A stretch of DNA of 64,000 nucleotides from Natrialbaceae archaeon (GCA_003559215.1 PWMF01000022.1:1-64000); one strand, 5' to 3'; positions 25,722 to 34,724 are shown, counted from the first letter of the stretch. The notes: generated by a model not told the origin, from the letters alone. Numbers and translations: made by a program.

Positions 25722-27101
25722 CTACCCCGAACGGGCGCGGAGCCGATCCCGGACCGCGGTCCAGACGAGTCCGACGATCGCCAGCGTCATCGCCGCGGCG
25801 AAGGCGACGACGAACAGCGCGGTCGGATCGCCCGCCGACGCCGCCGGCAGCTCCTCGAGGACGAACTCGCCCGCCAGCACGACCGCCACCGCGAACAGGG
25901 CGAGCCCGCCGACGTTCTCGAGGAGTGAGTTCGTCTCGCCGACGACGTCGGAATCGTTCAACAGGACGAGGATCACCGCGAGCGCGAACGGGGTCCCGAC
26001 GAGGCCGAACGCGAGCACGAGCACGAGCAGTTCGAAGAAGGCACCCTCGAGGAAGGCACCGACGGCAGACGCGAGCGCGACGGCCACGAGGGCGACCCGG
26101 TAGCGCGGGTCCTCGACCGACTGCTCCCAGCCGAGTTTGTCCGCGAGCAGGTAGGGCGGGACAATCGTATTCCCGCCGAGCGTCGAGACCGCGGCGCCCC
26201 ATAGTCCCAGCAGGAACAGCCAGGTCGCGTACTCGCCGGCGATCGGACCCAGCGCCTGCGCGGCCTGGATCTCGTCGATCGTCGCGGGATCGACGACGCC
26301 CGGCAGCACGCTCGCCGCGACGAGAAAGACCGCGAGGCTGAAGATCCCGAAGGCGACGAGCATCGAGCTCACGACGTCGAAGCGGGCGATCCCGCGATCG
26401 CGCTCGGTCCAGCCGCGGGCCCGCATCGTGTAACTCTGCATCGTCAGCAGCGTGATGTGGACGGCGCCACCCAGAACTCCCGCGGCGACGACTGCTCCGC
26501 CGACGCCGGCCGGCATCGAGGGAACCAGTCCGGTCGCGGCCTCGGTCGGATCGATCGGGACGACGAACGCCGAGACGACGAACGCCAGCACGACCAGCGA
26601 GACGAGCAGCTTTGCGCCGATCTCGGCGACCCTGTACCCGCCGCCCGCAAGTCCCAGCGCCAGGACGACGGCCCACGTCACGCCCCACAGTCGGGGATCG
26701 GCCAGCGAGGCGACGCCCGCACTACCGACGATCGTCGCGCTGACGTCGGCCAGCGTCTTCATGATCACCAGCTGTGCGAGCCCTGCCGCGAGCACGACGT
26801 CGATCACGAGCACCCAGGCCCAGACGGAGCCGAGGTGGTCCTCGACGACGGCGACGATCCCCGCCTCGGTGAGCAGCCCCAGTCGCATCGCCAGGTACTG
26901 GCCGAAAGTTCCCAGGATCGCTGAGAGGACGACGACCCACAGCAGGGTGTAGCCGAAGCTCGCGCCCGCGACCAGCAGGCTGACCATCGTCGCCGGCCCC
27001 GCGGCGATCGCACCCGCGAGCCAGGTCGGCCCCAGCCGCTCGAGATAGCCGGTCACGCGCCCGATATCCCACCGATCCGACGATCGCGTCTCCGTTCCCA
27101 T
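25722..27101 (-). CDS. Nramp-related transporter lacking the canonical metal-binding residues
   Basis: 459 residues with about 11 hydrophobic helices. The fold is recognisable from LGPTWLAGAIAAGPATMVS and AGASFGYTLLWVVVLSAILG at the N-terminus and LGGNTIVPPYLLADKLGWEQ later. In Mn/Fe-transporting Nramps helix 1 holds DPGN; aligned by the following AGAxFGY, this protein has GPAT, so the metal-binding Asp and Asn are absent, and helix 6 has GGAVHITLL in place of the Met-Pro-His motif. Such changes occur in Nramp-related Mg2+ transporters. ATG 27101 has a TATA box 26 bases upstream. Substrate therefore open. Confidence 0.82.
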   Translation of the reverse strand: MGTETRSSDRWDIGRVTGYLERLGPTWLAGAIAAGPATMVSLLVAGASFGYTLLWVVVLSAILGTFGQYLAMRLGLLTEAGIVAVVEDHLGSVWAWVLVIDVVLAAGLAQLVIMKTLADVSATIVGSAGVASLADPRLWGVTWAVVLALGLAGGGYRVAEIGAKLLVSLVVLAFVVSAFVVPIDPTEAATGLVPSMPAGVGGAVVAAGVLGGAVHITLLTMQSYTMRARGWTERDRGIARFDVVSSMLVAFGIFSLAVFLVAASVLPGVVDPATIDEIQAAQALGPIAGEYATWLFLLGLWGAAVSTLGGNTIVPPYLLADKLGWEQSVEDPRYRVALVAVALASAVGAFLEGAFFELLVLVLAFGLVGTPFALAVILVLLNDSDVVGETNSLLENVGGLALFAVAVVLAGEFVLEELPAASAGDPTALFVVAFAAAMTLAIVGLVWTAVRDRLRARSG

Positions 27102-27122
27102 CGGTGTCCCTTTCGACGAGAT

Positions 27123-27131
27123 GGATATAAC
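27123..27131 (-). promoter_or_regulatory. TATA box of the Nramp-like gene
   Basis: GTTATATCC on the minus strand, centred 26 bases before ATG 27101. Confidence 0.6.
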
Positions 27132-27172
27132 TCCGTGGTATTCGTGCGTGAAGGAGACGATGGAGACGCTGG

Positions 27173-28561
27173 TCAGTCGTCGTTCGGAACGCGGTCCGTC
27201 ACGGACGCGTCCGACGCGAACGCCGCGAGCGGCCGCGAGACGTACGCAAGCGCAAGGAGTCCGAAGGCGAACATCACCAGTGCGACCGGGCCGGCGACCT
27301 CGCCGTAGCCGGCTTCGGGATCGATCCCGATCGCGGCGGCGCCGCTCAGGAACGCGACGGCGACGGCCGCAGCCGGGAGCGAGGCTCGAGCTGGAATCGC
27401 GGGTGGTCGAGGGACGCGCCCGGCGACGGCGTCCAGGCTCGCGTGACGGCCGGCGAGCGTGGCCGCGACGATCGCGCTCGCGAAAATAAGCGGGGCGAGG
27501 CGAACGAGTCCGAGCGCCGTCAGCAGCGCGAGGTAACCGACGGCGATCGTTCCCGCGACTCTCGTGCGATAACCCACGAGCAGCGCGACCCCGACCGCGG
27601 TCTGGACGGCGGCGAACGCGAGGACCCATGCGCTCATCGCCGGCAACACGGCCAGTTCGATGAACGCGCTGACCGGGGCGACGTGGGCGTCGGCGATCCC
27701 CGCGAACACCTCAGCCTGGGCGTCGACGTTCGCCCAGCCCGGAAGGGCGTTCGCGCCCGGTTCGGACCGGACGACGATCTCCTGGAGGAACCGGTAACCG
27801 ACGAAGACACGAAGCGCATCGGCTGCAACCGACGTCGGGTTCGCCCCGCGATAGACGTACGAGAGGCCGCCGGCGACGAGCCCGGCGAAGACGGTCAGCT
27901 CGAGGCTCGTAAGGTGGACGCGGGTGTCGACGGTTTCGGGAATCGAAAGCAGGTAGTAGACGCCGACGACGGCGACCCCCGCAGCCAGCGGCGGGTACCA
28001 GGCGCGACGGATCGGTAGCGGGGCGTTGACGGCCCGCGTGAGCCGACCGATCGCGCCCGGACGGTTCCAGAGGACGGCGTCGAGCCCGTAGTACCGCCCG
28101 GCGTTCGCCACGAAGGCGAACGCGATCGGGACGGTAAACAGCGGCGACGTCCGGATCATCCCGAGGTGAAACACTGGGAGGAAATAGACGATGCCGAGCA
28201 GGGCCGCCGGGCGCGTCCAGAGGCCAAGTATCAGTCCAACGGCGGTGGCGATCTGGGCTGCCAGCGCGAGGACGGTCCAGAGTTCGGGAGCTGGAAGGAC
28301 GACGGCCTCGAGCAGCGCCGCGAACCAGCCGAACGTCCCCTCCTCGATCGCCTGCTCGGAAACCCCGTACACCTCCGCACCGGCGTCGGCGCCGATCCAC
28401 TCCGGGTTCGGCCCGGTGGTGAACCAGCCGAGCTTCCACCAGCCGCCGAGCGTCAGTTCGTACAACAGGAGGAACCCGGCGAAGACGCGCGCGAACGCGA
28501 TCCACGGTCCCGCTCGATCGTCGGCCATCGATTCCGTCTCGGTGTTTCGCATATTTAGCAT
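27173..28561 (-). CDS. DoxX/DoxD-like integral membrane protein with two repeats
   Basis: 462 residues with about 12 hydrophobic segments. The N-terminal half (WIAFARVFAGFLLLYELTLGGWWKLGWF, then a four-helix bundle) and the middle (DALRVFVGYRFLQEIVVRS, WVLAFAAVQTAVGVALLVGYRTR) both follow the DoxX/DoxD pattern, so the protein seems to be an internal duplication. DoxX-like proteins belong to thiosulfate:quinone oxidoreductase or to membrane redox complexes; no sulfur genes are nearby. ATG 28561, 28552 and 28528 are all possible; the AT-rich TATA region at about 28565-28575 favours one of the last two. Confidence 0.75.
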   Translation of the reverse strand: MLNMRNTETESMADDRAGPWIAFARVFAGFLLLYELTLGGWWKLGWFTTGPNPEWIGADAGAEVYGVSEQAIEEGTFGWFAALLEAVVLPAPELWTVLALAAQIATAVGLILGLWTRPAALLGIVYFLPVFHLGMIRTSPLFTVPIAFAFVANAGRYYGLDAVLWNRPGAIGRLTRAVNAPLPIRRAWYPPLAAGVAVVGVYYLLSIPETVDTRVHLTSLELTVFAGLVAGGLSYVYRGANPTSVAADALRVFVGYRFLQEIVVRSEPGANALPGWANVDAQAEVFAGIADAHVAPVSAFIELAVLPAMSAWVLAFAAVQTAVGVALLVGYRTRVAGTIAVGYLALLTALGLVRLAPLIFASAIVAATLAGRHASLDAVAGRVPRPPAIPARASLPAAAVAVAFLSGAAAIGIDPEAGYGEVAGPVALVMFAFGLLALAYVSRPLAAFASDASVTDRVPNDD

Positions 28562-28715
28562 TCACCCTATAAAAATTAGTATTTCTTAATAACTTTATCG
28601 GACTAGTTATTATATCGGCGATCGGCCGAGAGCTGCTCCTCGAGCCTCGAGTGTAACCGGTGTCGCCGCTACGGAGCGAGATCGTCGGAGAACGAGCCGG
28701 TCGGCCGTGCCTTCG

Positions 28716-29105
28716 CTACTCCTGCCAGGCCGGACGCTCGCGGGGTGGGCTGAAGATGTCGACGCCCCGGACCGTCTCGTCGCCGCGGTTCTCGGCGGCG
28801 TGAGGTTGGTCGCCGGGGATCGCGTAGGAGTCGCCCGGTCCACAGACGACTTCGTCCCCGTCATCGGAAATATTCGATTTCCGATTGCTCGATGAGCTCT
28901 GCTCATCGGTGTCGCTGTAGAAGGTCAGCTCGCCCTCGTAAATGAACCCCGTCTGCTCGTGGGGGTGGCTGTGCTCCTCGACGGCTGCACCGGGTTCAAT
29001 CTCGAAGTGCTGGACGTTCATCTCCGCGGCGCCGGCCATGATCGCGAGGCGGACGCCGTCGGCTGCCTCCGAGGACTCGACGTCGGACAGGGAAACGCGT
29101 TCCAT
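28716..29105 (-). CDS. Cupin domain protein with hairpin-encoded insertion
   Basis: 129 residues of one cupin fold. Motif 1 VEEHSHPHEQTGFIYEGEL gives the His/Glu metal ligands; motif 2 GPGDSYAIPGDQPHAAENRG gives the final His. Between the beta strand TFYSDTD and DEVVCGPGDSY lies an unusual polar stretch (EQSSSSNRKSNISDDG) where haloarchaeal homologues have a tight turn. It is encoded by two DNA hairpins (28863-28908) and stays in frame, so the protein is probably still made with a longer loop. Function of the cupin is unknown. Confidence 0.8.
   Translation of the reverse strand: MERVSLSDVESSEAADGVRLAIMAGAAEMNVQHFEIEPGAAVEEHSHPHEQTGFIYEGELTFYSDTDEQSSSSNRKSNISDDGDEVVCGPGDSYAIPGDQPHAAENRGDETVRGVDIFSPPRERPAWQE
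28863..28908. repeat. In-frame hairpin pair inside the cupin gene
   Basis: Hairpin 1 at 28863-28885 (stem ATCGGAAAT/ATTTCCGAT, loop of 5) and hairpin 2 at 28890-28908 (stem CGATGAGC/GCTCATCG, loop of 3), separated by 4 bases. The 5-base then 3-base loop order equals that of the first two unit pairs in the icd array. Confidence 0.85.
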
Positions 29106-29211
29106 AACGTTCCGAGAGGCGAGGGCGGTGCTAATAGTAGTACGCCTCGGCGACCACTTTCGCCGCGCGTGCCCAAGCTTGAACTACGGTGCCGCCCCAC
29201 CTCGAGCTAGT

Positions 29212-29736
29212 ATGTACGCCGTCGTCGGCTGCAGCGAGTGTTCGCACCTCTGGATGATCGAGGGTCGCTCGGAAACCACGCAGTGTCCTCGCTGTGGTTC
29301 CAGAAAGGCCTACGAGAAGCGAAAGAAGTTCGTCGAGACCGACGACGCCGACCACGCCCGCGACGTCCGCGCGTCGATGCTCGCCAACCGTCAGGGAGAG
29401 GGCGAGAGCTTCGCGAAGCTGGACTCCTTTTCGGATCTCGAGCAGGAGGTCGCTGACGGCGTCGTCGACGACGAGGAGTTCCTCGAGGCCTCGGGGCTGG
29501 ACACCGACGAACTCGAGGCCGCCGGCGAGCGCGATCCTCGCGGGACGACCGACAGCGGCAGCAAGAAGGAGATCGTCGAGCGCGCACTCGAGCAACTCGA
29601 GCGCCCGACCGAAGACGAGGTCGCGGACTACGCGAGCGAGCGCGGCGTGTCAGCTGGCTACGTCGAGGACGCCCTCGAGAAGCTGACCAGACGCGGCGAG
29701 GTCAGTGAGAGTCGGGGACGGTACCGCCGGCTGTAA
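29212..29736 (+). CDS. DUF5817 domain protein (zinc ribbon plus helical C-terminus)
   Basis: 174 residues. MYAVVGCSECSHLWMIEGR and TTQCPRCGSRKAYEKRKKFVETDD form a zinc ribbon with CxxC pairs at 7-10 and 25-28, the DUF5817 signature of haloarchaea. The rest is acidic and helical, ending in a winged-helix-like piece (KKEIVERALEQLERPTEDEV, VEDALEKLTRRGEVSESRGRYR). This suggests a DNA- or RNA-binding role. The ATG is the natural start at the ribbon. Confidence 0.85.
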   Translation: MYAVVGCSECSHLWMIEGRSETTQCPRCGSRKAYEKRKKFVETDDADHARDVRASMLANRQGEGESFAKLDSFSDLEQEVADGVVDDEEFLEASGLDTDELEAAGERDPRGTTDSGSKKEIVERALEQLERPTEDEVADYASERGVSAGYVEDALEKLTRRGEVSESRGRYRRL

Positions 29737-29808
29737 ACTACCCCACCCTACCCCCTCCACGGATCTCGAGCGGCAGTTCTTTGCATCCGCGATCGGTACG
29801 AAACGACA

Positions 29809-30165
29809 ATGGACGAGACGGTCGACGTGCAGGCGATGACGATCGGCGTCGGAACGGTGATCGCGATCGCGCTCCTCGGCTACGGCGCCACCGTTGGCGA
29901 CTCGCTGCTCGGCGCCGATACCACGACGCTCGCGGTCGGCGCGTTCGCCCTGACGTTCGTCGCGCTCGCGGTCCTCCACGGCGCGTACGGGAGGCGGGAT
30001 TTCGCCGCCGCCTACGGCGTCGCCGGGATCGGACTGGGGACTGTCGCCGTCGCCTCGAGCGCGCTCGGGGTGCTCGGCGGCTACCTGCTGCTCGCCGTCG
30101 GCGGGGGATACGTCGCGGTCGCGACGATCCGGGCTCGAGACGACACCCGGACGCTGCCGCAGTAG
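29809..30165 (+). CDS. Small four-helix membrane protein
   Basis: 118 residues with four hydrophobic segments (about 9-25, 45-62, 70-88, 89-108), Gly/Ala-rich. No family recognised. ATG 29809 directly precedes DETVDVQAMTIG. Convergent with the TrkA gene, 35 bases between stops. Function unknown. Confidence 0.65.
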   Translation: MDETVDVQAMTIGVGTVIAIALLGYGATVGDSLLGADTTTLAVGAFALTFVALAVLHGAYGRRDFAAAYGVAGIGLGTVAVASSALGVLGGYLLLAVGGGYVAVATIRARDDTRTLPQ

Positions 30166-30200
30166 CGCAACCGGGACGAGTTTTCGACGGCGGCTACCGA

Positions 30201-30881
30201 TTAAGGGCCGGTTCCGACGGTCCTGACCGTTCCCGAGAGGAGAGTTGCCACTTCGTCCAGGTCGTCGGGATCGACCGCGACGACGTACTGGTGGTTCGGC
30301 TCGAGGATCGTGTCGGCCCTGGCGACGTGGCTGGCGTCCGCGTCCGTGATGACGAGACAGCCCTCGGGGAGGGGCGCGTCGGCGAGAGTTTCCCCGGCGA
30401 GCGGGGCGTTCTCGCCCACCTTCACGCGGACGATTTCGATGTCCCCGGTCAACGCGTTGAACACTCGAGGCGCGTTGCCGACGATCTCGTTCGCGATGAG
30501 CCTCGCCCCGGCCGCCTCGGGGTAGACGACGCTGTCGACCAGTTCGCCGTACTCGTGTCTGGACTCGGTGTCCGTTCGCAGGATCGTGTAGATCGACTCG
30601 TTCATTCGCTGGGCCGCCAGGCAGACCGCCAGGTTCGTCGCGCCGTCCTCCGTCAGCGCGGCGATCGTCTCGCTCGCCGCCGGGTCGGCCTCCCGCAGCA
30701 CGGGCGGCAGGGTCGCGTCGGCCTCGATCACGGTCGGGAAGTGTTCGTCGATCTCCTCACAGCGGAGCGGATCCCGCTCGATGACGACGACCTCGTGACC
30801 GTAGCCGTCGAGCAGTCGGCCTGCGCGGTAGCCGACGCGTCCGCCGCCGACGATGATTACGCGCAGCGAATCTGTAGACAT
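30201..30881 (-). CDS. TrkA family potassium uptake regulator
   Basis: 226 residues, a complete soluble TrkA: Rossmann NAD-binding domain (VIIVGGGRVGYRAGRLLDGYGHEV, VIERDPLRCEEI, EADATLPPVL, residues 1-130) followed by a TrkA-C domain (about 140-226, EIVRVKVGENAPLAGETLADAPLPEGCLVI). Such proteins bind NADH or ATP and gate TrkH-type potassium channels, central in salt-in osmoadaptation. No TrkH gene is in the window. Divergent from nothing immediate: the next gene upstream on this strand is hmgA, 145 bases away. Confidence 0.85.
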   Translation of the reverse strand: MSTDSLRVIIVGGGRVGYRAGRLLDGYGHEVVVIERDPLRCEEIDEHFPTVIEADATLPPVLREADPAASETIAALTEDGATNLAVCLAAQRMNESIYTILRTDTESRHEYGELVDSVVYPEAAGARLIANEIVGNAPRVFNALTGDIEIVRVKVGENAPLAGETLADAPLPEGCLVITDADASHVARADTILEPNHQYVVAVDPDDLDEVATLLSGTVRTVGTGP

Positions 30882-31025
30882 GCGATCGATCGTTTCTCTC
30901 CTTCGCGTTCGGTTTTCTTAGTGGTATGCCAACACATAACGTAACCGATACGCTCCCCGTCGGGAGACGAAACTCGAGAGGCGTCTCACGCTGTGCGGGT
31001 TGGTTGGGGGTGGTTCCCGTCGACG

Positions 31026-32240
31026 CTATCGCCCGAGGTCCTCGTGAGCGCTCGCGAGATGGTTCGACGCCAGCGCCGCGAGAAGCGAGAGTTCGCCGGC
31101 GAGGGCGGCGACGGCGATGATCTCCGCCAGGGCATCGGCGTTCGAGCCCGCGGGATCGCCTCCGCCTCGGAGCCCGAGGACCTCGAGGGCCTCCGACTGT
31201 GTGGGTAGCTTGGTGCCGCCGCCGACGGTGCCGACCTCGAGGGAGGCCAGCGAGACGGAGGCGTAGAGGTCGCCCGAACTGCGGGCGTCCATCGTCGTGA
31301 TCGCGTTCGCCCCCTCGACGACCTGGGCCTCGTCCTGCCCGGTCGCGAGGAAGGCGGCGCCGACGACGTTCGCGGCGTGGGCGTTGAAGCCCAGACTGCC
31401 GGCCTTCGCGCTCCCGACGAGATTCTTCCGGGTGTTGGCCTCGACGATCGCCTCGGCGGTGGTGTGCAGGCGGTCCTCGACGAGCTCTCCGGGGATCACG
31501 ACGTCGGCGGTGACGGATCGGCCCCGCCCTTCGACGGCGTTGATCGCGGCGGGTTTCTTGTCCGAACAGAGGTTCCCCGAGAGCGCGACCAGCGAGGCGG
31601 GGGTCTCCTCGCTGACGACCTCGCAGGCCGCTTCGGTGGCGATGGTGGCCATATTCATTCCCATGGCGTCTTTCGTGTCGTAGGCAAAACGGAGGTAGAC
31701 CGAATCGCCGACGACGTAGGGCTCGACGCCGAGGAGTTCGCCGTGGCTCGTCGTCGATTCGGCCGCCTCCCGGAGCGAGTCGATGTTGTTCTCGACCCAC
31801 TCGACCGTCTCGGCGGCCTCGGCGACGCCGTCGACTCGAAACACCGGGGCGCGGGTCATTCCGTTCTTGGTGACCCGGGCGTCGGCGCCGTCCGCCGAGC
31901 GGATCACCGAGAGGCCGCGGTTGACCGACGCCAGCAGCGCGCCCTCTGTCGTCGCCAGCGGCAGGTAGTGCTCGCCGTCGGCCGCTCCGCCGGAGACCGA
32001 AACGGGGCCGACGACACCCATCGGTACCTGGGCCGCGCCGATCATGTTCTCGATGTTCGGTTCGGCTCGCTCGGCCGGGAACGCGTAGTCGCCGATCGCC
32101 TCGAGGTCGGCGTCGGTCTCGCGCTCGACGAGCAACCGACGAGCCTCCGCGGCGGTGTCGAAGTCGACTTCGGCCTCGAGTTCGTGGATGCGAAGCTCCC
32201 CCTCCTGGACCCTGTCGGCGAGGGACGCTGGATCTGTCAT
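31026..32240 (-). CDS. hmgA: 3-hydroxy-3-methylglutaryl-CoA reductase
   Basis: 404 residues, the NADPH-dependent class I reductase of the mevalonate pathway and archaeal lipid synthesis. Catalytic residues are visible: Glu99 in ATTEGALLAS, Lys228 in CSDKKPAAIN, Asp303 in GQDEAQVVEG and the C-terminal His398 in SAHEDLG. DAMGMNMAT and VGGGTKLPTQ are the cofactor motifs. ATG 32240 begins MTDPASLADRV; the upstream frame is unconserved. This is the gene known as a mevinolin resistance determinant when overexpressed in haloarchaea. A hairpin GAGACG/CGTCTC lies 39 bases downstream. Confidence 0.95.
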   Translation of the reverse strand: MTDPASLADRVQEGELRIHELEAEVDFDTAAEARRLLVERETDADLEAIGDYAFPAERAEPNIENMIGAAQVPMGVVGPVSVSGGAADGEHYLPLATTEGALLASVNRGLSVIRSADGADARVTKNGMTRAPVFRVDGVAEAAETVEWVENNIDSLREAAESTTSHGELLGVEPYVVGDSVYLRFAYDTKDAMGMNMATIATEAACEVVSEETPASLVALSGNLCSDKKPAAINAVEGRGRSVTADVVIPGELVEDRLHTTAEAIVEANTRKNLVGSAKAGSLGFNAHAANVVGAAFLATGQDEAQVVEGANAITTMDARSSGDLYASVSLASLEVGTVGGGTKLPTQSEALEVLGLRGGGDPAGSNADALAEIIAVAALAGELSLLAALASNHLASAHEDLGR

Positions 32241-32292
32241 GGTGGGGTCAACACGCGGCCCGGTCCTAAGGATTGCTGATCGGCGCGCGGAG

Positions 32293-32673
32293 CTACGCCC
32301 GCGACGCGTCGTCGGTTCCGATCGATTCCCGGTAGGCTGTGCGGATCTCACGCCAGCAGACGATCACCAGCGCGATCCCCGCAACCCCGAACAGGAGCAG
32401 TGACGGCGTTCCGGTCGGGACCGCGACGAACCCGAGCGCGAACAGCCCCATGAGGACGGCGGCGACCCCCAGCCTGGTTCGGGGCGCAACCTCGTCGTCG
32501 GTCCGTGCGAGGTACAGCTGCGGGAGGACGATCGCGACGGCGAACGCGAGTGCGGCGAGCGGACCGTCGCCGACCGGGATGCCGAGAGCTCCCTCGAGGA
32601 CCGCGATGCCGGCGAGGGCAAACACGAACACTCCGAAAGAGGCCAGGATCGCCCGATTCTCGCGGCTCGACAT
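32293..32673 (-). CDS. Four-helix membrane protein, unknown
   Basis: 126 residues with four hydrophobic helices (about 10-30, 38-54, 69-85, 88-106) and a polar tail with WREIRTAYRES. Encoded 52 bases upstream of hmgA on the same strand; possibly cotranscribed. No family recognised. Confidence 0.65.
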   Translation of the reverse strand: MSSRENRAILASFGVFVFALAGIAVLEGALGIPVGDGPLAALAFAVAIVLPQLYLARTDDEVAPRTRLGVAAVLMGLFALGFVAVPTGTPSLLLFGVAGIALVIVCWREIRTAYRESIGTDDASRA

Positions 32674-32788
32674 ACGAGAGTCTTCGCTCCCGGAACAGTA
32701 CTAGTTTTTGGCCCGACACGAGGGAGTTTGCGCCGTCCTCGAGTCGGCGACCACTACCGTTTTGCTCCTCGCGTGTGGGATTTCACCT

Positions 32789-34366
32789 ATGACCGAGGCT
32801 GCCGATCTGGTGGTGACGAACGCGCAGATCTACACGCTCGCGGGAGAGGACGACGGCGACGGAGAGCCCGAGCCCGAGGAGGCGCTTGCCGTCCGCAATG
32901 GCGAGATCGTCCGCGTCGGCGACGACTACGAGATCGAGTTCCTCGAGGGCGTCGAGACCGAGCGGATCGACTGCGAGGGGCGGGTCGTCCTGCCGGGCTT
33001 TATTGACGCCCACACGCACGTCGAGAACACGGGCCGGTACCTGGTCCACGCCGACCTCTCGGGTGCCGACGGCTCCGAGGACTGCATCGGGCGCCTCGCC
33101 GAGCGGGAAGCCGAGACCGGGTCGGGGTGGGTGCAGGGCTTCGGCTACGACGAGAGCGAGTGGAAGGGCGACGACCGGAGCTACCTCACCAGCGAACAGC
33201 TCGACCGGGTGAGCGAGGACCGACCCGTCGTCGCCCTGCGGGTGGACATGCACGCCGCCTCGCTGAACTCCGTCGCCCTCGAGGCTCTCGGGGGGGAGCT
33301 CCCGGAGAGCGACGTCCGTCGCGAGGACGGCGAGCCGACGGGCGTGGTCGTCGAAGACGCCGCCGAGATCGTTCGCTCGCGGATCTCGCCGGACTACGAG
33401 GAGACTCGCGAGCTGGTGACCGCGGGCCTCGAGCACGCCGCCGAGAAGGGCGTGACGGCCGTCCACGACATGGTGCGTCACTCCCGGTCGCCGCAGGTGT
33501 ACCGCGACCTCGAGGCGGAGGGCGAGCTGCCGACTCGAGTTCGAATCAACTACTGGACCGACCACGCCGACGCCGTTATCGAAGCGGGACTGACGACGAA
33601 CGCGGGCAGCGAACGCGTTCGGACGGGAGCGATCAAGACCTACACGGACGGCAGCATCGGGGCGCGAACGGCGAAGCTGTTCGAGCCCTACGAGCCCGAC
33701 GAGAGTGAGGCGAAGCCCGATCCCGGAGACGATGGGGAGTGGGTCATCACCCCCGATGAACTCGAGGAAATAGTCGCGCAGGCCGACGGCGCCGGCTTTC
33801 AGGTGACCGCCCACGCGATCGGCGACGAGGCGATCGAAGAGGCGCTGTCGGCACTCGAGGCTACCGGCGACCCCGCAAGCAGGCGCCACCGGATCGAACA
33901 CCTCGAGCTGGCGACCGACGACCAGCTCGAGCGCCTCGCCGAGGCGGGGATCGTCGCCTCGATGCAGCCGAACTTCCACCAGTGGGCCGGGGAGGGGGGC
34001 CTCTACGACCAGCGCCTTGGACGGGAGCGACGGGACCGGACGAACCGTCTTCGGGAGGTGCTCGAGCACGGGATTCCCCTCGCGTTCGGCTCCGACTGCA
34101 TGCCACTGGATCCCCTGCTGGGGATCCACCACGCCGTGAACGCGCCGACCGAGGCCCAGCGGCTCTCCGTGACCGAAGCCCTTCGTGCGTACACCATCGG
34201 AGCGGCCTACGCCGGCTTCGACGAGGACCGGCTGGGGACGCTCGAGGTCGGCAAACGGGCCGATATCGTCGTGCTCGAGGAGTCGCCGTGGGAGCACTCG
34301 GGTCGGATCGACGAGATCGACGTCGCGACGACGCTGGTCGACGGCGAGGTCGTCTTCGAGCGCTGA
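32789..34366 (+). CDS. Amidohydrolase family protein (YtcJ/AepA-like)
   Basis: 525 residues. LVVTNAQIYTLAG and VVLPGFIDAHTHVENTG (HxH metal motif, about 71-73) open the composite amidohydrolase fold. Middle motifs VTAHAIGDEAIEEAL and RRHRIEHLELATDDQL give further His ligands; GSDCMPLDPLLGIHHAVN gives the catalytic Asp. The C-terminus RLGTLEVGKRADIVVLEESPW is typical of the YtcJ branch. ATG 32789 matches the family start. These enzymes hydrolyse N-acyl or cyclic amide bonds; substrate unknown. Confidence 0.88.
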   Translation: MTEAADLVVTNAQIYTLAGEDDGDGEPEPEEALAVRNGEIVRVGDDYEIEFLEGVETERIDCEGRVVLPGFIDAHTHVENTGRYLVHADLSGADGSEDCIGRLAEREAETGSGWVQGFGYDESEWKGDDRSYLTSEQLDRVSEDRPVVALRVDMHAASLNSVALEALGGELPESDVRREDGEPTGVVVEDAAEIVRSRISPDYEETRELVTAGLEHAAEKGVTAVHDMVRHSRSPQVYRDLEAEGELPTRVRINYWTDHADAVIEAGLTTNAGSERVRTGAIKTYTDGSIGARTAKLFEPYEPDESEAKPDPGDDGEWVITPDELEEIVAQADGAGFQVTAHAIGDEAIEEALSALEATGDPASRRHRIEHLELATDDQLERLAEAGIVASMQPNFHQWAGEGGLYDQRLGRERRDRTNRLREVLEHGIPLAFGSDCMPLDPLLGIHHAVNAPTEAQRLSVTEALRAYTIGAAYAGFDEDRLGTLEVGKRADIVVLEESPWEHSGRIDEIDVATTLVDGEVVFER

Positions 34367-34427
34367 GCGCGGCGAGACGGGTCCGAGCGCTCGATGGGCC
34401 GGTCTTTCGACGAGCGTGTCCCTCGAG

Positions 34428-34724
34428 ATGGTCGAACATGTTATCGGGATCATGAAGGCCGTCGGCGCCACGAAGCGCGACGTCATGCAGCTGTTTCTCG
34501 TCGAGTCGGTCGTGCTGGGCGTGATCGGCGCGGTCGTCGGCGTCGCCGCCGGCCTCGGCTTCGGCTACCTCGGGGTGTGGCTGCTCGGCTGGCCGATGGT
34601 GTACCCGCTCGAGTGGGTCGCAATCGCCGTCGCCGTCGGAATCGGCGTCGGCGTCGTCTCCGGGCTCTACCCCGCCTGGCGGGGCGCACGGGTCGATCCG
34701 ATCGAGGCGTTACGCCACGAGTAG
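34428..34724 (+). pseudogene. C-terminal remnant of an ABC transporter permease (FtsX/MacB type)
   Basis: The frame reads IGIMKAVGATKRDVMQLFLVE, two transmembrane segments, and ends SGLYPAWRGARVDPIEALRHE, the exact C-terminal signature of MacB/FtsX permeases. Only about 95 residues remain of about 400; the periplasmic domain and first helix are absent and the sequence before ATG 34428 (amidohydrolase gene end) is unrelated. The matching ATP-binding gene is also missing. It is most likely a deletion remnant, though expression as a two-helix peptide is possible. Confidence 0.75.

Noticed and set aside
25722-27629. Upstream extension of the Nramp-like gene to about 635 residues
   Set aside because: The added N-terminus is Arg-rich and unconserved, and a TATA box lies 26 bases before the internal ATG at 27101.
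30964-30987. Hairpin GAGACG/CGTCTC between hmgA and the TrkA gene as a riboswitch
   Set aside because: Only a 6-bp stem with a 12-base loop and no conserved aptamer features; a simple dyad or part of the hmgA 3' end.
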